DNA of 64,000 nt from NCBI RefSeq assembly GCF_003672135.1, contig NC_039509.1, positions 14,332,663 through 14,396,662 on the forward strand, written 5' to 3'. This document shows, piece after piece, positions 41,710 through 51,687 of the stretch. The DNA comes from Ooceraea biroi (taxonomy: Eukaryota; Arthropoda; Insecta; Hymenoptera; Formicidae). Numbering within the stretch: position 1 is the stretch's first letter; the number at the start of each line of letters is the position of its first letter. The translations under genes and the position numbers were made by a program. Under the pieces are notes generated by a model. The model did no database searches. It was not told where the DNA came from and saw only the letters and a list, made by a program, of their open reading frames with translations.

Positions 41710-41768
41710 ATGCGCAGGACCAACAGCAACGGCCTCAAGCTCGACCTGACGGAGAACACGCCAGGTAG
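41694..41768 (+). CDS. Overlapping upstream ORF (24 codons)
   Basis: An ATG 16 bases upstream of the main start, in another frame, runs 24 codons into the main coding sequence and ends at TAG 41766-41768. The peptide is Gln-rich (it contains DQQQRPQ). Ribosomes that start here cannot reach the main ATG, so if used it would repress the main product. It may be only chance. Confidence 0.3.
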   Translation: MQIPENAQDQQQRPQARPDGEHAR

Positions 41769-43069
41769 CTCGTTGTCGCGGCTGCCGAATCTGGTCGAGC
41801 ATGCGGAGACCTGCCAGGCGCTGTCCGCCGGAACCGGTGAAAATTTGAGCAGCAAGTTGCCTAACGTGGTCGAGGGCTCGATGGACTATGGTAGCGAGCG
41901 CAGGTCCTCCCGTTACCTGGAGTACCAAGAGATCAAGTCCTACCAGGACCCTCAATCGTCCGTTCCGGTGGCGACGGCCTACGAGGGAGCCTATCACGAT
42001 CAGTCGAGGATATACCGGAATTACGACCGAAAGGTGGGTGTCGGCTTCGACCGGGAAAACCTCGAGAGGTACGACAACCGAATCTACCCGGAAGACGGCG
42101 GTCTAAGGTACCCCGACCGCCGCGTGGATCAGCGTACGTATCAGGAGTCGGACCTGGACGCGCCTTACGATCGCAGCGACGCGCAAAAGCTCAGCAGAGC
42201 GTACCCGGAGCTGCAAGACTCCAGCAGACGGTATTCGCGCGATCTGACCGACTACGAGTACGCGTCGCGCTACGCGGAGGAAACGCTGAAGCTGGAGCCC
42301 AAGAAGGACCACCATCACCACCATCATTCGAGCAAGATCTACGAGCCGGCTCCCTCCAAGGGTTACGAATCGGGCGTCAAGACCCACGAAGACTCCGGTT
42401 ATGATCTGGGTACTTGCTCCGGACAGCAAGAGCCACCGCCGAGGCAGTATGAGAGCAAGTACCATTCGGTCAGCAAGATGTACGGCACCTTGCCCAGGTA
42501 CGAGAGCACCAAGTCCTACGAACCAACCTATGAATCCAGGCCTTCCTTCGAGCCTAAGTACGACGAGCAGTCGTACAAGGGCGGGGATGGTAAGAGCTTC
42601 GAGACCAAGTACGAGCTGACGAGCTCGAAGAGCTACGAGAGGGCTAAGTACGAGAGTACTTCGTCGTCTCGATATCAAGACAAATCTTACGATCAGACCC
42701 TGAAGATCGGTGAATTGGGCTCGTCCTCAACCAGCGCGTACGTCAGGAAGCACCAAGATCAGGAGGACACAAACGCAGAGAAGATGAATGGTTATAGAAA
42801 GAACAACTTCGAGGCCTACGGGGTTTACTCCGATCCCGAGGATGATCATGGTTTTCTGGCGGACAAGAAAGCGCCTCAATACACTTACAAGGGCGTCGTG
42901 GTGAACGTTAGCGGCGAGTCCGCGGTGGTTGATCAGAAACGGAGCAACGATGTCCGGCAGACCGAGGTAATCAGAAGTCCTTGGTGCAGACAGACCATAC
43001 TACTCCTCCTGCTGGTGCTCCTGTTCGTCATCTTCGTCTTCGTCGCTGGAATATTGTTGTACTTTAATT
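41710..43069 (+). CDS. Type II single-pass membrane protein, Tyr-rich cytoplasmic domain (exon)
   Basis: This exon encodes 453 codons plus one base and carries the only convincing coding signal in the window. The start is the first ATG after an in-frame TGA at 41632; CGAAAATGC gives a purine at -3. Residues 1 to about 427 are hydrophilic and rich in Tyr, Ser, Lys, Glu and Asp. There is a six-His run at 201-206, an LPRY motif near residue 261, and loosely repeated SYE/KYE units at about 250-327 (KSYEPTYES, FEPKYDEQSY, KYELTSSKSYE). The basic, Cys-containing SPWCRQ leads into one strongly hydrophobic segment at about 430-451 (LLLLLVLLFVIFVFVAGILL). Basic residues before and none just after predict the N-terminus inside, hence type II topology. 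The donor ATT|GTGAGT follows at 43070 in phase 1. I do not recognise the family; transmembrane collagens are one candidate. The Tyr-rich repeats could be phosphorylation or adaptor sites (inference). Confidence 0.9.
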
Positions 43070-44380
43070 GTGAGTCTGCACCCTTACTGTTACATATGCG
43101 ACGATTATATGCGATGTTTTTCAGGAGTTCTATCTCGCAGGATGTTTGTTCGATTTTTATAAAAACAAGTTTTTTTTAGTTTTTCATTGGGATATAAATA
43201 ATTCGTACAATCGGTTTTCATGAAGATCTATATTCTAATGTAGAGACATATTTCACGAGATTCTTTGCAATAACAATCTGTCATAAGCTTTTTACATTTT
43301 TAATTGATATTTTATGCAACATACTTTATCGAGAATCCAGTACTGCTATAAACGTAAAGATTTATTCAAAAGCTGTTACTTTTAGTATTTAATTCTTTTA
43401 TTATGTGGTTTGAGTTATGTAATATTTTCACAAAATTTATTACTGACAGTATAATACATTGTCTACTTTCTAATTTTACTTTCTGTTGAATTTTTGAACT
43501 TTGTACTACTCGAAATTTATATGTAGCATATGAATATGTAATTTCTATTAGCTAAAACAATTGATATTGCTTTTTTCATCTTGCTTAAAGAAAAATAAAA
43601 TATTTAACATAAAATATTAAACATAATTAAACATAAAATATTAAAGAAAATTGTAAAAAGAATAGCATTATTCAACATCGTCGCGATGAAAATATCAAAT
43701 AACGACTTTCTTGCTCGACATGTCACGTCGTACGAACAGTTATCCGATCTAATTAAAGTTAATTTCAAAGAACGACTAATTAAAGGTAACACTTAACAGC
43801 CAGTCGATAACGAGTTCCCCTGTAATAAGACAATGAACGTTTCAGACAGATAGTCACCGTCAGGAAACGTCTTGCATTATTTCTTTCTTCGCTCACAGCC
43901 TGCTAATAAGATCTGCTATTTACCGTTGTGTAGAAAGCCCCAGATGCTGCACACTTCGGTAAATACATAGATGATTTCTTTTCTTTATACAAGAACTGGA
44001 CGAAAGTCTAATATTCGTCACGCATTTTCCCATTATTACTCAAACTTTCTTAAAGTTTATTCTTGAATTCCTTAAATACAATATAATGCAATATAATACA
44101 ATATAAATATATGCTTATATTTTATCTTGATTTTGCATTAAATAAAAAAAATCTAGATTCAAACAGAATGCAATGCATCATTCTCATGTACTCCAGAGGA
44201 TTTATTTATCTATTTCGAGATGTCGTGTATTATTTTCTGTGCATTTTACTGCCGCGTTGCAGGTTGCGTGAGCCGACTCGACGATAACAGCAGGCGATTT
44301 AGTTAATGAGCATCCGATACCAATTATTTACGGACGTCGGCGCGTTTGCCATAGTAATGGGTAATAGTGTAACAGCCAAC

Positions 44381-44430
44381 GACGACGACGACGACGACGA
44401 CAACGACGACGACGACGACATCGACGACGG
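44381..44430. repeat. (GAC)n trinucleotide repeat
   Basis: Imperfect GAC/AAC/ATC array. On the + strand it reads as poly-Asp in an ATG-started frame of 104 codons (44306-44620). That frame has no other protein-like feature and lies inside the intron, so I do not call it a gene. Confidence 0.9.
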
Positions 44431-45982
44431 CAAGGACGGTGACACGTGCCGACGATACGTTAAGCCGAAACGGTTACTGTCTCCGTGGCAGTTTTATGTG
44501 TCGAATTTGATATGCCGGGCACGTAGGGACTTGCCACTAGCGAAACTGTTCGGTCGGAATTACAATGCGACCAGTGGATGGAAGGTGCGCGGATCGGTGG
44601 GTTTTAAGGAAAATAGGTAGGAAAGAATGACGGACTACGCCGGACAGGCCAATCCGTTTTCGCTTCATGCACGATCGTGTTTGTTGAGGACCAATGGTAG
44701 CAGGAGGAAAACGTAAAGTCGCATTACCGGAGAAAGCCAGCAATTCTATATGACCCGGAATCAAGGAAATGGAGTCCGATAGGATGCTCCGCTGGGTCTC
44801 AATCTTCGTAAAAGCAGCAGTTGAATCGGTTGACAAAACGTAACGTTGACCGCGAAACAGTTGCATCTTTGTCGTAATGATTTATTTTGCTTCCTCTCTA
44901 TATATGAATCTCTTGTTACACATATAAGGAAACATCCATGTGATTCTTTAACGTCCTAAAGTTGTGGATCGTGTGTGATAGAAATTTATTTTCCCTTAAC
45001 GTATACGCAGGTCCATCGAGAAAAGAAAGGCGAAGAGAAGGAATATATAGCAATAGAGGTTTTCTCATACAAAAGCATTTTCCATTGGTGAACTCGTAGG
45101 AATAGAAGAATCCTTTAACATTATTCTGTGTGAAAAAAGTAGTTTATTTTTTTTAATTATATTTAAAATTATTATATATAATTGGATGAATAATGGTACT
45201 CAAATCAAATTTAATTAAATAATAATATATAATTAAAATATGATATGACAAAACTATAATTGACAATAAATTATTCAAATTCTGCATGATTTCCATAAGG
45301 TGATTTTCGTGTCTTCGTAGAGATTTGAAGAATCGTATCTGAAGAATTTTTAATGTTCGTATCGCTTTCATGTTCCGAATTTTTCATAGATCCCCGCGAT
45401 AACCGCCACTTCATTGAACATTTTTCTACATCCGCTTCTGCCTTCCTTCGTTGCTGTTTATGAGACGATGGCGCGCTTAGGAGCTTCCGTGGCGCCCGCG
45501 AAGAATATAAACCGTCTCATTACGACTCGAGCGGACTCGTGCAGTCATCTGCGAGAAACGAGTATGGTTTTCATGCACGCTCCGATTGTATTTACAATCG
45601 CGCGGCAGAAGCAATCCGATCGTATTTACAATCGAGCGGGAAAGCAGCCCCGTGCATTATTACCGGGAGTGTAAAACTAAGCTGTCGGGTCACCGTTCCG
45701 TGCTCGTTTTCTTCTCGGATATTGAGCGTAATATTCGATATAGGTGCTGAATTTTTGCGCGCTTTATGGAACGTTGCCGTCTGAAAATAGCCACGCCGTT
45801 GTATTTTACGTTAGTGAGCTTTATGTTCGCCACGTTCTATCGCCCTTTCGTTCTCCACTTGTACGAGGGGTTTATTAGCGGGTCTGCAAAGGGTGATGAT
45901 CTCTCTTCAGCAAATAGAAATGAATTTCGTCCTTGCATATACTCGCGTCGCGATATTTCGTCGTATTCTGATCAAATAACTA

Positions 45983-46650
45983 CACAGTAAAAAATAAAAT
46001 GTTAATTTTAACATTTTTTGCATGTCCCAGAAAGTCCACTCTAAATTTTAAGTTAAAGTAACTCATTCGTCATATATTACTTCTTGACAAACTAGAAATG
46101 TTAAGTAATTAACACAATATTTTCCATTTATTTTTGTTATTGTAACTTTAAGTGTGATGTAAAAATAACATACAAAGTAATTGAAAACTACATGGAAGAG
46201 AAGTTACAATAACTCATCAGAAAAGTTGATAGAACATTTTCGTTCATACAATATGAACATTTACTTTGTATGTTATATTAACACATGATAGTAATTATTT
46301 CAATTTAAATTATTTTTGATAGAAACATTTAATTTTAGTAAATTTAATTATTTTATATGTCAAAGTTCATGATTATTTGAAGATTTACTTTAACTTCTTT
46401 TAGAATGTTGAACTGACTTTGTGACATGTTGATTGTTTAAAATTATTGTGTTAAAAGCATTTCAAATAATATTCCATTTCTAAGAGACATACACAAAATG
46501 TTAAGTTATGAAGTTAACATTAATGTAACATATAAAATTGTTATAAAAATAATAACATATCAGTTGTATGTTAATTTTATATTGAAGTAGTAATCAAAAC
46601 ATGGCAACACAAGAAAATTTTAACATATGGACGCACAATTTTTAACGGTG
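45983..46650. mobile_element. TACAC-ended MITE, copy 2
   Basis: The 668-bp element is flanked by TA at 45981-45982 and 46651-46652. The left end reads CACAGTAAAAAAT; the right end read on the other strand is CACCGTTAAAAAT. Just inside the left end it carries CATGTCCCAGAAAGTCCA, matching the landmark of the 11373-11874 element at most positions. The interior is AT-rich, with recurrent TGTTAA/TTAACA palindromes. No coding capacity. It appears to be an older or divergent relative of copy 1. Confidence 0.7.
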
Positions 46651-47843
46651 TATTCTATACGCTATAATTTATGATACTTCAGATAATGTAAGGAAACACA
46701 TAAAATAAAATGTGCAGTAAAATTTGTGACAAGTCAAGTGTCCTTCAATTTGTTGAATACTTATTATGCGTGATCTATAGTCAGCTTAAGAAACACATGA
46801 CGAAATTTCTTTTCGCAAATCGCCATGACTTGCCGTCGTGAAAGCCATTTCTTGCTTCTTTCCTGTCGATATCTGCCTTCTCGGATGTCAGCGATGGCAT
46901 CGACGTTTCGCCCGCTATGGCACAACAACGCAGCATCGACCGGTGAACCGATCGAAAAATTGAGAGCACACGGTTGCATACGTAGTGTCCCGTACTACCA
47001 AGAATTCTTATTATACAACCAAACGCCTTTGGAATTTCAAGTTTCTGTTTAATAAGAGTGTAACAAGAGTGTATTATGCATTAAAGAGTATCATGGAGTA
47101 ATTAATGAATTTGAGAAAAAGTTAAATTAAAGAATAATTTTAGGAAAGTGTAAGATAACGATAATATATCTAATATCTTAATATCGACTTTTGTTTGCAA
47201 TTGTCTAAGCCGAAAGACTTAGAAAACTGATTTTTAACTCTATGTAATATAATCTCATAACTGTCCTAATATAGACAAAACTTGCTCACTTTTGCAATCA
47301 TTTTCGATTCGTAATTAATGAGGATAGGTCTGGCAGTGATATTCTATACAAGTTCCTTTCTTCCATGCATCCCGAGTGCATCTGTGTTTGGCAACTGCAG
47401 ACTGGACCGTTCAGGCAATTCGGTTTATTTTCGGGTCAAGTTTTCGCCTGGTCGCTTCGCAATCAGCCAGCGCATTGTCCCGGTACGGACAATACATTCA
47501 CCACGACGGAACCCTGGCGCGCGTAGGAATCCCAGAGCCCATCGTTCGCTTGCGCGCGGTTTGTCGACCGTCGTGTTTTCCCCGGAATTTTCGGAAATTC
47601 GATTTGGATGCCGTCGCTGTTTTACCCGTAACGTTCGACTCGAGTTTCATTGAGCTCCGCGTTAAATGGCGAACTGGATCGTGGTGGTTCTTCATCGCGT
47701 TCGCGCAAATCTCCGGGCGGGGCTGAAAAGCGGTCGTACAAAGGGATGAGAATCGAATAATTCGGCGGATGGGACCATCTGAATTCTTCATCGGTCGAGA
47801 ACTAATCCAAAAGTCTTCGTGGAATCTGTATCTGACAGGCGAC

Positions 47844-47867
47844 GTGACAGTTCTGGGACACCCTATG
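47844..47867 (-). repeat. Possible solo mariner-type terminal fragment
   Basis: CTGGGACACCCTATG followed by TA is, on the minus strand, TA-CATAGGGTGTCCCAG. This resembles the ends of Tc1/mariner-type elements with a GGGTGTCCC core, including the one at 49975. No partner end was found within a few kilobases. It could be the remaining end of a decayed element. Confidence 0.4.
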
Positions 47868-49974
47868 TACGCGGCGTCACGAGCATGCAATGCGGGCGGC
47901 TTTGGCGCAGGATCAGGCTTTAGTATGTAAGGCACGTGTCCGCATCTGCCTTTATGAGAGCTTCCTGCGATTCCACCATTTCGTCCTCATTCTGGAGCAA
48001 GCTTGCCGCGGTGCGCGGCACCGATGCGGAAGGCGGGCTCGGGGTTTCGGGATTAAGGGCGTCGCCGATCATATTAAGGCCGGAGATATCTCGCTCGCTC
48101 CTTATCCCCCGTCGTACGACCCCCATAAACCCTGCCGGGTTTGTTCCACATAAATTACAGGGACTGCCTGCTTCTGGATATTCCTTCGTCGCGCGCTCGC
48201 GCGTCATGCGTACCTATGCTGATGTAAATGTCGCGGGGTCGTCAACCTGTTCGCGATCCCTTCTTCGGAATGGGACGGCGAGGACGATATTCCGTTAGGA
48301 TACGTCAGATTCACGCCGTGTTCGCGTCGGGTCTCATTCCTGATCTCGAAATTGGAGAATTCTCGAATTGGCTCCGCTTGCATGTACGAAAAAATTCGCT
48401 CGTCCCTCACTGTTGTTCTCGCCTGCGTCCACTGTCAACCAAGTAACAAATTGCTTCTGAAAATTTGGACTCGCGAAGTCGTCGTCGTTGCAGGGTCGTA
48501 AGGTTGGACAAGGTTCACGGGTGTACAGGTATATTTTCGGGCACTGCACAACCGTAATACGACACGGCGGATAAATTCGGCATCTTTACGAGCGAAATGT
48601 TAACGCGAACTTAGCGGCGCTGAGCCGCTTCGCGCTCATTTCTTATCGCGTGCGCTTCATCGCGCGAGTCAGATTGCTGCGCTTGCAACTCGCTCCTCCT
48701 CAACATTGTTAACTCGATACATAGTTTCCGCAGCGGCGCGTATAAACCTTACCCTCATCTGAGATAATCGTGTTACATGACGCATTCACATGCAACTGTA
48801 CGAACGTTGGAACGAAGTTCCAAGAACCTAGGCGGCGCGAGTTGGCGCTCAGCAGCCTGCTCCGATCGCGCCGCGCGGAACAGACAGCTGGATCGTTCGC
48901 GGATCTGTCGACTTTACGGTCGTTCTTCACTCACGACAGACAGCAATCCGAATGCTTAAACGTTCGCCCTTTCCTTCTCGCCCGCCTGTGCACCCGCATC
49001 CACCCTCATTCGGCGCATCTCGTGAAAAGTAAAGCGGCGCGCCGATTGCTACCCCGCTCAACGAGAGGGTGGGAACACTGAGGAATGGGAGAGACGGCGA
49101 AATTGGATCTTCGGGTAATAGCTAAATTGCGAACGGAGCTACTTCGCAGCGTCCTGGACGAAGTTGCGGCCCATCTTCCGCGACATGAACTCGTACAGGG
49201 CTGTTACATCAATATTCCGTATCAATATTTGGTACCGGCATCAGCATAAAAAAGAAAAAAGGTAAAAGGGAAAAAGGAAAGCACGACATGATACGCCTGA
49301 TATTGGAAAGGAAAGTATCGATGTCGCGCGCGCGATATACCAAGCTCGGCAAGAAGTTCGAAAATTGGTATTTTAACGAGAAACCTTGAATTCTAGAGAT
49401 GTTTAAGTGATACGAACGGTACGTGTTCTAGATACCCGGCCAACTGGCGATATTGATAATTAATGTACGTCACGATAACAGGTGACGAATATTTTGAAAG
49501 AGATTATCGGTGCCTTTCATCAGACTGGTACACTTTATCGCATTCTCAGAATGGCGTCTGCAAAATTGGCGAAATTGCGTTGCGGTTGTAAAATTTGTTG
49601 GGTTGCGCGCGATAACCGTTGGAAATTACGAGGCGAAACTTGCACCCCTTTTAACTGATACAAACCGAATTCACCGGCGGGATAAATTCTCAAGCTGTAA
49701 AAGCGCTGCGAGCAACGGGAGTTTGTGTCGGAGGATTTGGAGCGATTTACCACCCTGTAAAGAGCCGGCGCGTTTGTTTCATGCAATTTCAAATTACGTT
49801 ATCATTACGAGCGAGACGAGGGAATATCGTCCGCAAGAGAATATAGCGAAAGTTCAGTGTATTACGCGGAGCGTCGTGTATTCGTCATAACGGGGCATCT
49901 TGTTTCGTGCACCGCATTAAATTAGAGAAGCACCTAAGGTGGAATAAATTTTATGCGAACTATACGTCTATATA

Positions 49975-50125
49975 CAGGGTGTCCCGGGTTTTAACCGACA
50001 AACTGCGGGAGCATATTCTACTAGTGGAAATAAGAAAAAATTCTTATATCGAGTTTGCTTAGAAATGCTTTATTACAAAGTTATAAACCAATATTGAAAA
50101 GAAATATCAGATAAGTAACAACGGA
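49975..50125 (+). repeat. Left terminal inverted repeat of the transposon
   Basis: About 151 bp, matching the reverse complement of 51396-51546 with one difference seen (CAGAT here against GAGAT). The outermost bases are CAGGGTGTCCCGGG. Confidence 0.93.
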
Positions 50126-50280
50126 ACATAGTGTAGAATTTGCAAGGTCGAAGATGTTTATGTTACGTGTATTCACATGTATTCATGTTCACTATGTTGA
50201 AACGATTCAGTATGATTGTTACTTTCACAAGAGTAGCTGTTAGATTTCAATCGTCGTGTCAACTAGCAATTACTATCAGA

Positions 50281-51359
50281 ATGCCAAAAGTGTTTTCAAA
50301 TGAGGAATACACCGATATTCGTTTCGTGTACGGATTCTGTGACGGAAATGCACGAGCTGCCGTACGAGAGTATCAACGTAGATTTCCTAACAGGAGAGTA
50401 CCAGATAGTTCTGTGTTTAGTAATACCCATTTGCAATTACGTAATTTGGGTTCATTTCGACCTATGAATGAATATGATGATGTTCGTTCAGCTCTAAGAC
50501 ACCGAGGACGCTCGGAAAGAATCTTAAATCTTTTTGATAATACTCCTACACAAAGTGTTCGACGTGCTTCAGCTCAACTGCAGATATCACGAAACACTAT
50601 TTGGAGAACATTGCGTGCTGATGACAGATTCGCATATCATTACACACCTGTACAAGAATGACTTCCAATCGATTATCAGAAACGAGTCGAATTTTGTAAC
50701 TGGTATGTGAATGCAGTAGAAAGGGACAATCTTTTCTCATCAATGATATTATGGACAGATGAAGCGACCTTTACAAGACGGGCATATTCAATTCTCATAA
50801 TAGCCATGTATGGGCTCATAATAATCCACATACTACCAGACAAAGAAACTTTCAACACGAATTTCGATGTAATGTTTGGATGGGTATGCTTCATGACCGG
50901 CTTATTGGTCCGTTCTTTTTACCTGACCGATTGAACGGAGAATCTTTTCGAAGATTCCTATCAAACGATTTACCAATTTTGATGGAAAATGTGTCACTGC
51001 AGTTTCGCCAAAACAGCCGGATACAGTTAGACGGTTGTCCATCGCACTATGCTAGACAAGTTAGAAACTGGTTAGATGAACATTATGCTCATAGGTGGAT
51101 TGGTCGAGGAGGACCGGTTTTCTGGCCTCCAAGATCGCCCGATTTAACGCCTCTTGATTTTTATTTATGGGCAACTTTAAAAAATAAAGTTTACAGTACA
51201 GAAGTAATCTCGCTTGAAGATTTAAAGCAACGAATTACTAATTCAGTTACTGAGATGCAACAAAATTTTCAGGAATGTCGTACTGTAACAAATTCTGTAC
51301 TACGTCGATGTCTAGCTTGTATCGATGTGCAAGGACAACATTTTGAAATGCGTCACTAA
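50281..51359 (+). pseudogene. Transposase (DUF4817-like HTH + DDE/D domain), inactivated
   Basis: The ATG at 50281 starts a frame beginning MPKVFSNEEY. The N-terminal part (GNARAAVREYQRRFPNRRVP) matches my knowledge of DUF4817 helix-turn-helix domains in insect transposases. A second HTH-like stretch (SAQLQISRNTIWRTLR) follows, then the frame is closed by TGA at 50659-50661. Reading on in frame gives LWTDEATF (first catalytic Asp). A one-base shift at about 50780 moves the homology to the next frame, which runs through QLDGCPSHYA (second Asp) and RSPDLTPLDFYLW (third Asp, 36 residues later by my count) to TAA at 51357. All three acidic positions are kept. With one stop and one frameshift, no full transposase can be made from this copy. 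Confidence 0.88.
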
Positions 51360-51395
51360 ATCATTGCGTAGATAATTTATATTTTTGTGAAAAAA

Positions 51396-51546
51396 TCCGT
51401 TGTTACTTATCTCATATTTCTTTTCAATATTGGTTTATAACTTTGTAATAAAGCATTTCTAAGCAAACTCGATATAAGAATTTTTTCTTATTTCCACTAG
51501 TAGAATATGCTCCCGCAGTTTGTCGGTTAAAACCCGGGACACCCTG
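51396..51546 (-). repeat. Right terminal inverted repeat of the transposon
   Basis: Mirror of the left repeat, ending CCCGGGACACCCTG immediately before the TA duplication. Confidence 0.93.
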
Positions 51547-51552
51547 TACATA

Positions 51553-51687
51553 GGGTAAGAGCTTACTCGTACTTTGTACGAGCATATGAACGTTTCACAC
51601 AAGAGCCATGCATGTGTCGAGAAATTTCAATTAAAAAAATTAATGTGTCAATAACTATATCGGTGTCAATGATTGTACCTCTTACCC
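51553..51687. mobile_element. Possible small TA-flanked MITE next to the transposon
   Basis: GGGTAAGAG (from 51553) and CTCTTACCC (to 51687) form a short perfect inverted repeat with TA on both outer sides (51551-51552 and 51688-51689). The 135 bp between carry no open frame. The repeat is only about 9-11 bp, so chance cannot be excluded. It begins four bases after the transposon's own TA duplication. Confidence 0.4.

Larger units (their letters stand above)
49975..51546 (+). mobile_element. Tc1/mariner-superfamily DNA transposon, structurally complete but coding-dead
   Basis: A 1572-bp element is flanked by TA duplications (49973-49974, 51547-51548). Its inverted repeats of about 151 bp (49975-50125 and 51396-51546) differ by about one base, a sign of recent insertion or of gene conversion between the ends. 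Ends begin CAGGGTGTCCCGGG. Inside is a single + strand transposase frame, broken by one stop and one frameshift (see pseudogene). TIRs of this length are much longer than the roughly 30 bp of classical mariner. The insertion lies inside the 19.6-kb intron in the same orientation as the host gene. Confidence 0.93.

Noticed and set aside
42310..42327. Six-His run in the protein, resembling an affinity tag or vector contamination
   Set aside because: It is encoded by mixed CAC/CAT codons, sits mid-protein and continues smoothly into native Ser-rich sequence. A natural low-complexity run is the simpler reading.
42103..42678. 191-codon minus-strand frame opposite the large exon
   Set aside because: It is a shadow of the codon pattern of the + strand gene: its Leu/Val/Arg-rich composition mirrors Glu/Tyr/Ser codons. 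No motif or independent start context.
44306..44620. ATG-started frame with poly-Asp
   Set aside because: It is produced by a GAC trinucleotide repeat inside an intron. There is no other protein-like signal.
47498..47935. 145-codon minus-strand frame running through the solo transposon end
   Set aside because: It crosses the terminal-repeat fragment and has no transposase motifs such as WTDEA or SPDL.
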